Positions 7,810 through 15,113 of a stretch of 17,888 bases of DNA are shown piece after piece. A program made the position numbers and the translations under genes. The DNA comes from CAZSHB01 sp964606885 (GTDB taxonomy: Bacteria; Babelota; Babeliae; Babelales; CAIQNR01): NCBI GenBank assembly GCA_964606885.1, contig CAZSHB010000016.1:1-17888 (forward strand), given 5' to 3'. The notes below the pieces were generated by a model. It was not told where the DNA came from. It was given only the letters and a program-made list of their open reading frames with translations, and made no database searches. Numbering within the stretch: the stretch's first letter is position 1; every line of letters starts with the position of its first letter.

Positions 7810-8442
7810 TTATAACGTCTTTGATGCATCCATAAGCAACGCAATTATTGCGTCTTTGTGCGCTGGTTTCTTGATCGAGGGACCTAAATTTTGTGCAAGA
7901 TTTAATGGTGTTCTATTATGCTGATCTTTTACAGTCACTTGAGCACCATTAACTAAAAGTGCCTTTACAGCATCTAGATTATCCTCGCAAATAGCATAAT
8001 GCAATGGTGGCAACCATAAACCCTCTACTTGATTAAGATTAAACCCTTTTCTTGTAAGCCGTAAAAAGCCCCGTTGCAATTTTTCGTAACCAAAAGAACA
8101 TTGTGCAAGGACGCATACAACATTACAAGAGCACTGAACTGTGGGGAAACCCTTACTTTCTAACCATGTATAGACAACATCAGTTTCAAGACATGCAGCA
8201 TGTGCATAACACTCAAGCGACTCGAATTGCTTAAAAGCGCTCACTAACACAGGCGAAAATTCTTGTAATGCAGTCATATCATTTCTATCAATACACGCAA
8301 TAAAGTCTTTTCTTGGCTTACAATATGCAAGCCCATTCGTATTTACATACTCACATGCTGCTTTTTCTATAACTGACATATCAGAAGCGCTGCATAAAGA
8401 CGCTTGAGCACACAGACCCATAACCAATAATAATTTCCCCAT
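7810..8442 (-). CDS. Secreted Cys-rich ankyrin-repeat protein, 210 aa
   Basis: Residues 1-20 form a Sec signal peptide with likely cleavage in CSA|SD. The C-terminal part has two ankyrin-like repeats: about 144-174 (PPLHYAICEDNLDAVKALL, then NGAQVTVKD) and about 175-207 (NRTPLNLAQ..., ALLMDA), the second stretched by an insertion. Residues about 46-99 are not a standard ankyrin unit but resemble a diverged module found twice in the neighbouring protein (hydrophobic-x-D-N/R start, ending in L-x-x-K/W-G-F). The mature protein has ten cysteines (30, 41, 50, 78, 84, 104, 106, 110, 115, 152), unusually many for an ankyrin protein and suggestive of disulfides after export. ATG 8442 has only a weak purine-rich ribosome site. 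It is 34 bases downstream of the larger ankyrin gene, so probably co-transcribed. A host-directed function is plausible in a symbiont but not shown. Confidence 0.82.
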   Translation of the reverse strand: MGKLLLVMGLCAQASLCSASDMSVIEKAACEYVNTNGLAYCKPRKDFIACIDRNDMTALQEFSPVLVSAFKQFESLECYAHAACLETDVVYTWLESKGFPTVQCSCNVVCVLAQCSFGYEKLQRGFLRLTRKGFNLNQVEGLWLPPLHYAICEDNLDAVKALLVNGAQVTVKDQHNRTPLNLAQNLGPSIKKPAHKDAIIALLMDASKTL

Positions 8443-8476
8443 GCATTGTACTTTCTGTATTTAATCAGGCTGCCTA

Positions 8477-9550
8477 CTATTTTTGACCATGTTTTGTAAG
8501 CAAGAATATCAAGGCATTACCCCTTTCTTTACACTTAACATCTTCCTGAGAACACAACTGAGTGACATAATCAAGAACTGTATTTCCAGAACTATCTTTT
8601 ACTGTTGTATCAGCCCTGCGCTCTAACAGATTCCACGCCACTCCCACATTGCCCATTTGAGCAGCATGGATTAAAGGTGTTTTACCATCAATATCTTTTA
8701 TTTCCTTATCAGCACCGCGCTCTAGCAAAGCAAGTGCTGCCTCAAAATTATCCGCCTTTAATGCAAGCAACAAGGCAGTTTTACCATCTATTGGTCTTTG
8801 TGTATCTAAAGAAACACCCATTTTCCATAACTTGTGAATGTGATATTTTACATCCAAGCGATCAGTCTCACCTGTCAGCAACACCAAATCCATAATGCTA
8901 TTAGTTTGCTGCTCTCCATACAAAGCATGCGGATCAAAACCCCATTTTTTTAGCTGATGCACTATAAGTGAATTATTACATTCCGCAAGCGCTTTCCAAA
9001 CTACACATCTATCTAAAGTGCATACTTGTCTTTTATAAGAATCAGGAAAATCTCCCCACGCATCACGCACCTTTTGCAAGTCATTAGACGCTACTGCTGC
9101 TTGTAAAGCATCATCGTACTTAGCAGTTGGTTTATATAACGCTGCAAGTATATCTTTGTAAAGCTCTTTAGGCTCTCCATCAGATTTCAATACTTCTTGC
9201 TTAACCGATTCTTGTGTTGGCAAACCCCACCGTTGCAGCTGTTGTACAATAAGAGGATTTTCACACTGTAAACTTGCAAGCACAACCCTTGTTCTCCCTA
9301 TACACCCACATTCACTAAGCAAGTGCGATTTTCCCCTAACAGCTTGTTTAGAATCTTCATTCCACACTCTTTGTACTGTAACCACATTATCTGTTTGTAC
9401 TGCTAAAGCTAATTTGTGCGAAAACGCTGCTCCTTGCGCGTACCACCCCAATAAACGCTTACTCTGTTCTCTTGATTTTTGGTCACGATCGCTTGCCTTA
9501 TTCCCTACCACCAATGCACAACACAGCACCAATAACTTTAGTAATTTCAT
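8477..9550 (-). CDS. Secreted ankyrin-repeat protein, 357 aa
   Basis: A signal peptide (about 1-19, MKLLKLLVLCCALVVGNKA) precedes SD, the likely mature start. Two diverged copies of a roughly 60-70 residue module follow, at about 45-110 and 146-205. They share the endings ENPLIVQQLQRWG and NNSLIVHQLKKWG and the pattern A-V-x(3)-D/N...V-x(3)-W. The C-terminal third has textbook ankyrin repeats: 256-288 (DGKTALLLALKADNFEAAL, LLERGADKE), 289-321 (DGKTPLIHAAQMGN, LLERRADTT) and a partial repeat from 322 (GNTVLDYVTQ). ATG 9550 is preferred because AAGAG lies five bases upstream; a GTG six bases earlier overlaps that site. It is the first gene after the TATAAT promoter at 9592-9597. Ankyrin repeats mediate protein-protein binding; the partner is unknown, and a host protein is a reasonable guess given export. 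Confidence 0.85.
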   Translation of the reverse strand: MKLLKLLVLCCALVVGNKASDRDQKSREQSKRLLGWYAQGAAFSHKLALAVQTDNVVTVQRVWNEDSKQAVRGKSHLLSECGCIGRTRVVLASLQCENPLIVQQLQRWGLPTQESVKQEVLKSDGEPKELYKDILAALYKPTAKYDDALQAAVASNDLQKVRDAWGDFPDSYKRQVCTLDRCVVWKALAECNNSLIVHQLKKWGFDPHALYGEQQTNSIMDLVLLTGETDRLDVKYHIHKLWKMGVSLDTQRPIDGKTALLLALKADNFEAALALLERGADKEIKDIDGKTPLIHAAQMGNVGVAWNLLERRADTTVKDSSGNTVLDYVTQLCSQEDVKCKERGNALIFLLTKHGQK

Positions 9551-9581
9551 ACACACTCTTTGTATAGCTAATATTTTATTA

Positions 9582-9610
9582 ATTACAGCCTATTATACCG
9601 TATTACAGCC
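9582..9610. repeat. Two direct copies of ATTACAGCC flanking a -10 box
   Basis: The 9-mer ATTACAGCC occurs at 9582-9590 and 9602-9610, exactly 20 bp apart (about two helical turns), on either side of the leftward TATAAT at 9592-9597. The spacing and placement resemble an operator bound by a dimeric repressor on one DNA face. The only other copy noticed, at 17090-17098 across the ruvA stop codon, looks incidental. Confidence 0.4.
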
Positions 9611-9621
9611 CCTAATAACAA
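9592..9621 (-). promoter_or_regulatory. Promoter for the secreted ankyrin gene pair
   Basis: On the minus strand TTGTTA (9621-9616), an 18-base spacer and a perfect TATAAT (9597-9592) point at the ankyrin genes. Transcription would start near 9585, leaving about 35 bases of leader with the AAGAG ribosome site before ATG 9550. This is the strongest promoter-like sequence in the window after the tRNA one. Confidence 0.6.
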
Positions 9622-9654
9622 GACTGGTAATATTCTAGAGCTAATATCCAGGCA

Positions 9655-9663
9655 TGCTATACT
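9655..9663 (+). promoter_or_regulatory. Extended -10 promoter of priA
   Basis: TGCTATACT is an extended -10 element (TG, one base, TATACT at 9658-9663). A start point seven bases downstream falls at about 9670-9671, the A of the priA ATG. No recognisable -35 is seen, as is common with extended -10 promoters, and there is no Shine-Dalgarno, so the priA mRNA may be leaderless. Confidence 0.5.
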
Positions 9664-9670
9664 GTACCGC

Positions 9671-11617
9671 ATGTATATACTTGTAAAACTCATTTCTGGT
9701 AATCCCGCCGCTCTTTCTTACAAAGTCCCTGCAACATGGGAAACTCCCTCTGTTGGTTCTTTAGTCAAAGTACCGTTACGCGCTAAATTTTTAACCGGTA
9801 TTATTATGGAAGTTTCACCAGAAAAACCGGCTGGTAACTTTGTTGTTAAAGAAGCAATAGCGCTTGAACCATTCCCGCACGATCCCCATTACACCAGTTT
9901 TATACAACAACTAGGCGGTTACCATCAGGTTGAACCGGTACAATTTATTAAACGCATTAAAGGTTTTTTAAAAGAACAAAAACGGGAATCTTGTTACACA
10001 CCAACAGTAACTGCGCAACAAACCAATGTAATACTTACCCAAGAACAACAACTTATTGTTGATTATCTAAGCCCCGCACTACATATCAGTACTTATAAAC
10101 CTACCGTTATTCATGGGGTCACAGGTTCTGGTAAAACAGAAGTATATAAACAGTTAATTATACAGGCTCATACCAACAACAAAACAACGTTTTTATTACT
10201 GCCAGAAGTGTCACTAGCTACACAATTTGAGCAATTATTACGCCAACAGTTACCCGCAACCATTGCCATTTTTTCTTTCCATTCTTCTTCTAACGCACCA
10301 GAAAAAAAAGAACTCTGGAAATACTTATTAACACAAAAACCCTGTTTAATTATTGGTGTGCATTTACCGATATTATTACCTTGCAGCAATCTTGGTCTGA
10401 TTATTATTGATGAAGAACATGAAAGCGGGTACCAAGAAAAAAAGCACCCTAAACTAAACACCAAAGAGGCCGCTGTGATGCGCGCATACCAACACAAGAT
10501 TCCTATCGTGTTTGGTTCAGCAACGCCATCATTAACCACACTCCATAACGTGGAACACAAAAATTGGAAACTATTTACCATGCACCAACGGTTTGCAGGC
10601 AGTTTCCCAACCGTGCAAACAGCGCTACTTACCTCCAAACAACAACGCCGTTCTTTTTGGATAACCCCCACACTAGAAAAAGCAATTGGCGATAGATTAC
10701 GCAAAAAAGAGCAAACCATTATTTTTATCAACCGACGCGGTGTTTGCTTTTTTGTACAATGCAAAGAATGTTCACTTGTGCCCTGCTGCACCAGCTGCTC
10801 AGTCAGCCTGACCCTACACGCGGACGAAACATTGCGCTGCCACTATTGCGGCTATCAACAACCAATGCTCATCCAGTGCACAGGATGCAAAACTAAAGAA
10901 TTTCTTAAAAAGGGAATCGGTACCCAAACTGCAGTAACAGTATTACAAAAAATGTTTCCTCAAGCGCGCATAACCCGTGCTGATATGGATACAACCATTA
11001 ATAAACGGTTATGGGCAAATACTATGGATGGCATGCGCAACCAAGAGATTGATATTTTAGTTGGCACGCAAACGATTACCAAAGGATATCACTTTCCTAA
11101 AGTAACGTTGGTTGGTGTGTTATGGGCAGACAGCAATATGAACTTTCCGTTTTACAATGCGCATGAAAAGACGATACAACAACTGATTCAAGTTGCTGGC
11201 CGTGCCGGCCGCGCATCACAAGAAAGCATGGTTATTATACAAACCATGCAAGAACATGAAGTTTTTAATCATCTTAACGAACGTGATTATCTTGAGTTTT
11301 GTAAAGAAGAGTTAACATATCGCCAGGAACTATCGTACCCGCCGTATATTCGATTTGCAGAATTAGAACTAAAACATACTGATCAACAGATCGTAGATAG
11401 AGAAGCGCAGATAGTTGCCGCGTATCTTATGGAGCAACCGGACATCACAGTGCTTGGACCGGCACAACCGCCTGTGGCACAAATTAAAAATATCTGGAGT
11501 AGAAAAATTTATCTGAAATGCGCTCAGTTTGGACCGCTCCAACAAGCGTTTGCTCGTACACGCACTGCCATCAAACTAAAATCCAAACTATTCTTTACGC
11601 CTAATCCGCTTTCTTAA
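9671..11617 (+). CDS. priA: Primosomal helicase PriA
   Basis: A 3'-5' superfamily 2 helicase that recognises stalled forks and reloads the replicative helicase. At 648 residues it is shorter than E. coli PriA (732). The N-terminal DNA-binding domain begins at the first residue (SYKVP at 16-20, then GSLVKVPLRAKFLTGII). Helicase motifs: Walker A GVTGSGKT (149-156), IIDEEH (245-250), GSATPS (282-287), VGTQTITKG (464-472) and QVAGRAGR (507-514). The inserted zinc domain has all eight cysteines (364, 367, 373, 376, 390, 393, 403, 406). The usually conserved GTRSA before the DEEH box reads GVHLP (229-233), and the GTE of the GxGTE motif is GTQ. There is no Shine-Dalgarno; an extended -10 box lies just upstream. 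Its last 17 bases overlap the convergent oligoribonuclease gene. Identity is secure. Confidence 0.96.
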   Translation: MYILVKLISGNPAALSYKVPATWETPSVGSLVKVPLRAKFLTGIIMEVSPEKPAGNFVVKEAIALEPFPHDPHYTSFIQQLGGYHQVEPVQFIKRIKGFLKEQKRESCYTPTVTAQQTNVILTQEQQLIVDYLSPALHISTYKPTVIHGVTGSGKTEVYKQLIIQAHTNNKTTFLLLPEVSLATQFEQLLRQQLPATIAIFSFHSSSNAPEKKELWKYLLTQKPCLIIGVHLPILLPCSNLGLIIIDEEHESGYQEKKHPKLNTKEAAVMRAYQHKIPIVFGSATPSLTTLHNVEHKNWKLFTMHQRFAGSFPTVQTALLTSKQQRRSFWITPTLEKAIGDRLRKKEQTIIFINRRGVCFFVQCKECSLVPCCTSCSVSLTLHADETLRCHYCGYQQPMLIQCTGCKTKEFLKKGIGTQTAVTVLQKMFPQARITRADMDTTINKRLWANTMDGMRNQEIDILVGTQTITKGYHFPKVTLVGVLWADSNMNFPFYNAHEKTIQQLIQVAGRAGRASQESMVIIQTMQEHEVFNHLNERDYLEFCKEELTYRQELSYPPYIRFAELELKHTDQQIVDREAQIVAAYLMEQPDITVLGPAQPPVAQIKNIWSRKIYLKCAQFGPLQQAFARTRTAIKLKSKLFFTPNPLS

Positions 11618-12146
11618 AAAAGTAGTGGCGATAGTGGCGCAATTCAGCAATTGATTCTTGAATATCATCTAACGCACGATGACTATTTTTTTTAGAGACT
11701 GTTGCCTGTTGATCATGCGGATACCAGCGTTGCACCAATTCTTTAATGGTACTAACATCAATAATTCTATAATGCAGATACGCGTACAAAGCAGGCATAT
11801 GCTCTTTAATAAACATTTTATCCATCCACACAGAATTACCACACAGCGGCGCTGTTTGCGGTTGGCAGTACTGCTGCACAAAGGCTAATACCTGCTGCTC
11901 TACTTGAGCGCATGTCAGTGTTGCTGCGTGTAATTCTTGCAACAACCCAGACTTTGCATGCAACTCTTTAACTACAGGAATCATGCCGTCTAATGCTTTT
12001 TGTGGCGTTTTAATAAGCAGCGTTGGCATGGTTGCAATAACATCTAAGTTATTATTGGTTACCACACAGGCAACCTCCAAGATTTGATCTTTTTGTGGAT
12101 CTAGCCCTGTCATTTCAAGATCGATCCACACTAAATTTTTGTTCAT
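11601..12146 (-). CDS. orn: Oligoribonuclease, DEDDh exonuclease
   Basis: A 3'-5' exoribonuclease that removes the final 2-5 nt RNA fragments and di-nucleotides such as pGpG left by RNA decay. The 181-residue length is typical. Catalytic residues are present: D9 and E11 in WIDLEMTGLD (7-16), D109 in CGNSVWMDKMF (102-112), H156 and D161 in SHRALDDIQESI (155-166). The Orn-type context GNSV-x-MD and HRALDDIxES separates it from the epsilon/DnaQ proofreading group. ATG 12146 has only a weak GTGAG ribosome site. The gene converges on priA with a 17-base overlap at their 3' ends. Orn is best known from Proteobacteria, Actinobacteria and eukaryotes (REXO2), so finding it in another lineage could mean lateral acquisition; that depends on the host organism, which is not proven here. 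Confidence 0.94.
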   Translation of the reverse strand: MNKNLVWIDLEMTGLDPQKDQILEVACVVTNNNLDVIATMPTLLIKTPQKALDGMIPVVKELHAKSGLLQELHAATLTCAQVEQQVLAFVQQYCQPQTAPLCGNSVWMDKMFIKEHMPALYAYLHYRIIDVSTIKELVQRWYPHDQQATVSKKNSHRALDDIQESIAELRHYRHYFFKKAD

Positions 12147-12171
12147 ATACTACTCACTATTTTTTTATTTA

Positions 12172-12633
12172 TTATTCATCAAAATCCATAGAAAACATCA
12201 TAGACTCATCTCGAATCGGACGCTGAGGAGATAATGTTGGAGTAGCAGGCGTTGCTACTCGTGCGGCACAAGATTCATTAGTGCGCCAATCAGTAGTGCC
12301 TAAATATGCACTTGCAGCAACTAATTCATCTATTGTTCTTGTTGATGCAGGACCAACCGGCTTTACTGTGTCTCCAAATTCGCTAACACGTTCTGTGAAT
12401 TTTTCAGCTTTATCATGAAAGCTTGCTGTTTCCATTTTCACAGACCTTGGTGATCCTTTAGCTAATTCTTCAAAAGAGGATCTCGCTTGTACCATAGCTT
12501 GTGCCGCAGTTTCTCTTGCTCTTTTTTCTTCTAACACCTGATAGTGCTTATCAAATAAGCGATTAAGCGTAGTATCAGATGCATATACAGATACACTGCC
12601 AAAAAACACCATACTTAGAACTAAATTTTTCAT
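12172..12633 (-). CDS. Small exported protein, unknown function, 153 aa
   Basis: No family recognised. A clear signal peptide (MKNLVLSMVFFGSVSVYA) is followed by SD. Residues about 23-90 are charged and alanine/glutamate-rich without prolines over long stretches (LEEKRARETAAQAM), consistent with helix or coiled coil. The remainder is Ser/Thr/Pro-rich and probably disordered (ATPATPTLSPQRP), ending in the acidic FSMDFDE. ATG 12633 has an AGGGA eight bases upstream, and TATAAA at 12677-12682 could drive it. It lies 25 bases upstream of orn on the same strand and may share its transcript. The same SD after the signal peptide is seen in the two ankyrin proteins. Coding is well supported; role unknown. 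Confidence 0.75.
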   Translation of the reverse strand: MKNLVLSMVFFGSVSVYASDTTLNRLFDKHYQVLEEKRARETAAQAMVQARSSFEELAKGSPRSVKMETASFHDKAEKFTERVSEFGDTVKPVGPASTRTIDELVAASAYLGTTDWRTNESCAARVATPATPTLSPQRPIRDESMMFSMDFDE

Positions 12634-12676
12634 AATAATATTCCCTGCCTAATAACCTAAAAATACAAGATATCTC

Positions 12677-12706
12677 TTTATACTAGCGCATTTTTTCAAA
12701 AAGTAA
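12677..12706 (-). promoter_or_regulatory. Possible promoter for the 153-aa gene and orn
   Basis: TATAAA (12682-12677) with TTACTT 18 bases upstream (12706-12701) on the minus strand. The -35 match is weak. It would give a leader of about 35 bases before ATG 12633. Confidence 0.3.
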
Positions 12707-12821
12707 TCTACCCAAAGCCTTCACAGCCAAACTACTTACCATCTTCTATTTAACTTACTTTAAGAGATTGGTACTCTAGCGATCTATTATTTTTACGGCA
12801 TCACGTGTTCAATAAAAAACT

Positions 12822-15035
12822 ATGAATAAGTTACGCGTAGCAGTTCTTATGGGCGGCATGTCTATCGAGCGGGAAGTCTCTTTTAACTCAGGGCGCACCG
12901 TATGCGATCACCTTGACAGGTTTTTGTACGATGTTATCCCCGTATTTCATACCCCTGACAACAAACTCTACCTACTTCCCCAGCGCTTTTTGCATCGTGG
13001 TAAAATTAGCGACTTTGAAAAACGTTTAGAAACAGAAAGTACCAATATCTTATGGGACGACCTGCCTGCCTACGCAGATTTTGTGTATATCGCAGTGCAT
13101 GGGCGATACGCAGAAGATGGGACACTCCAAGGCATGCTTGAACTTCTTAAACTTCCCTATTTAGGGGCAAAAGTACGCGGTAGCGCTTTAGGTATGGACA
13201 AAGTATTACAGAAAAAATTCTTGCGCACACACAACATTCCCATTGCTCGAGATATTGTTCTTACACCAACTATGATCAACATATACCAACAAAAACCTGA
13301 AGAACTCTACACGCTACTCACCCAACAACAACTTATCTATCCATTAATAGTAAAACCGGCACACGAAGGTTCAAGTTTAGGTGTCAGTGTTGTTAAACAC
13401 CAAAACGAATTACTGCCTGCATGCCACGCTGCCATGAGCATTGATAGAGAACATCAACAACAAGTGCTTATTGAAGAAAAAATAACTGGCATGGAATTCT
13501 CATGTATTGTAATGCAAGACCCTGTAACGGGCGATCTTAAAGCACTAACAGCAACAGAAGTAGTATGTGAACGGGGCACTGAATTCCATGATTATGAACA
13601 AAAATATATGCCCGGCCGCGCCATGAAATTCACTCCAGCCCGTTGCTCTGAAACCGACATACAAACAATCAAAGACAACTGTTTACGCGTAGTACAAGCA
13701 CTTGAATTTGGTATTTTTGGACGTATTGACGGTTTTTTACAATCTGATGGTACTGTGGTTATTGTTGATCCCAACTCACTTTCTGGCATGGGGCCATCAA
13801 GCTTTATTTTTAACCAAGCAGCGTATGCGGGTATGAACCACACACAACTTATCAACCATCTTATTAAAGCAGAACTGCAACATACGCCTTTATATAAAGA
13901 TTTCTTTACCACTATGACTAACCATTACGCCCCAGAAAACAGACTCCGCGTTGCCGTTATTTTAGCCGGCCCTTCTAACGAAAAAGAAGTGGCGCTCGAT
14001 TCTGGCCGCAACGTCTGCTACAAATTGTCCCCGCACAAATATCAGGTAACCCCAATCTTTATGGATAAAGAAAGTAACCTCTATCCACTCTCTTCAACAC
14101 TTCTAGTCCATAATGCAACTGCAGAAATTGAGCACGAAATTGATCGTAGCACCAAAATTAAATGGCACGATCTCCCTAAACTGGCCGACTTTGTTTTTAT
14201 TGCGCTCCATGGTAGCCCAGGGGAAGATGGCATTGTGCAGGGAGCATTAGAACTACTCAAACTACCGTATAACGGATCTGGTATTGCAGCGAGCGCACTT
14301 GGTATGGACAAATACAAGACCAATCAACTACTACGCCAACAAGGGTTTGATGTACCACACAGCACATTAGTTACACAGCATGCATGGCAACTAAACCAAC
14401 ACACCGTATTACAAGAACTTCAAGCAACACACACATTCCCCTGCATAATCAAACCGCACAACGATGGTTGTAGCGTGCTTGTCAGCAAAGCATATGCACC
14501 TCAAGAACTTACAACCGCCTTAACAACTATATTTAGCATGGGTAAACAAGTAGCCATGGTAGAAGAGTATATTGCAGGCATGGAACTAACAGTGGGCGTC
14601 ATTGGTAACGATACGCCACGCGCACTCCCCCCAAGCCAAGCGGTTGTAAAACACGATCTTTTAAGTATGGAAGAAAAATTTTTACCAGGCGCTGGAGAAA
14701 ACCAAACACCTGCACCATTACCTACTGACGTACTTGAACGTATCAAGCGTGTTATGGAAGGTGTGTTTAGTACCCTTGGATGTGCTGGATATGCTCGTAT
14801 TGATTGCTTTTATCAATCAGCGCAGATCAGCCCCACAGGTCAAGAACGTATTATCCCGCTAGAAATCAACACACTACCTGCGCTTACTCCAGCAACGTGT
14901 ATTTTTCACCAAGCAGCAGAACTTAGTATAACACCAACAGAGTTTATAGATTTGATTATAGAACTAGGCTTAGAGCGACACAAACAACAACCACTGACAC
15001 ATACTAAAGATCTTTTTACCCAGAAAAACACGTAA
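12822..15035 (+). CDS. Tandem (fused) D-alanine-D-alanine ligase-like protein
   Basis: One uninterrupted 737-residue ORF with two complete ligase-like halves, about 1-360 and 375-720; ordinary Ddl is 300-370 residues. Ddl joins two D-alanines for peptidoglycan. Half 1 has MGGMSIEREVSFNSG (10-24, catalytic E16), HGRYAEDGT (93-101), VKPAHEGSS (177-185), the omega-loop EQKY (Y262), GRID (R301, D303) and VDPNSLSGM (315-323), where the usual Mg-binding Glu is D316. Half 2 has AGPSNEKEVALDSG (E387), HGSPGEDG, IKPHNDGCS (543-551, first Ser replaced by C550), EEKF (Tyr replaced by F620), ARID (R659, D661) and EINTLPAL (681-688; oxyanion Gly replaced by A687). So each half departs differently from E. 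coli DdlB. No Shine-Dalgarno precedes ATG 12822; TATTAT at 12785-12790 could be its -10. Ligase fold certain; activity and substrate of each half uncertain. Confidence 0.9.
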   Translation: MNKLRVAVLMGGMSIEREVSFNSGRTVCDHLDRFLYDVIPVFHTPDNKLYLLPQRFLHRGKISDFEKRLETESTNILWDDLPAYADFVYIAVHGRYAEDGTLQGMLELLKLPYLGAKVRGSALGMDKVLQKKFLRTHNIPIARDIVLTPTMINIYQQKPEELYTLLTQQQLIYPLIVKPAHEGSSLGVSVVKHQNELLPACHAAMSIDREHQQQVLIEEKITGMEFSCIVMQDPVTGDLKALTATEVVCERGTEFHDYEQKYMPGRAMKFTPARCSETDIQTIKDNCLRVVQALEFGIFGRIDGFLQSDGTVVIVDPNSLSGMGPSSFIFNQAAYAGMNHTQLINHLIKAELQHTPLYKDFFTTMTNHYAPENRLRVAVILAGPSNEKEVALDSGRNVCYKLSPHKYQVTPIFMDKESNLYPLSSTLLVHNATAEIEHEIDRSTKIKWHDLPKLADFVFIALHGSPGEDGIVQGALELLKLPYNGSGIAASALGMDKYKTNQLLRQQGFDVPHSTLVTQHAWQLNQHTVLQELQATHTFPCIIKPHNDGCSVLVSKAYAPQELTTALTTIFSMGKQVAMVEEYIAGMELTVGVIGNDTPRALPPSQAVVKHDLLSMEEKFLPGAGENQTPAPLPTDVLERIKRVMEGVFSTLGCAGYARIDCFYQSAQISPTGQERIIPLEINTLPALTPATCIFHQAAELSITPTEFIDLIIELGLERHKQQPLTHTKDLFTQKNT

Positions 15036-15113
15036 GGCGCACCAGAGCAAATCTCTTGCAGATTGTCAGAAAAACACAGTACCATTTTCTTTTATTACCA
15101 AAGGAGATTGTGT

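Noticed and set aside
15063..15113. TTG-initiated extension of the DUF6629-like protein
   Set aside because: No ribosome site there, whereas ATG 15114 follows AAGGAGA and starts with the family's MCFSA.
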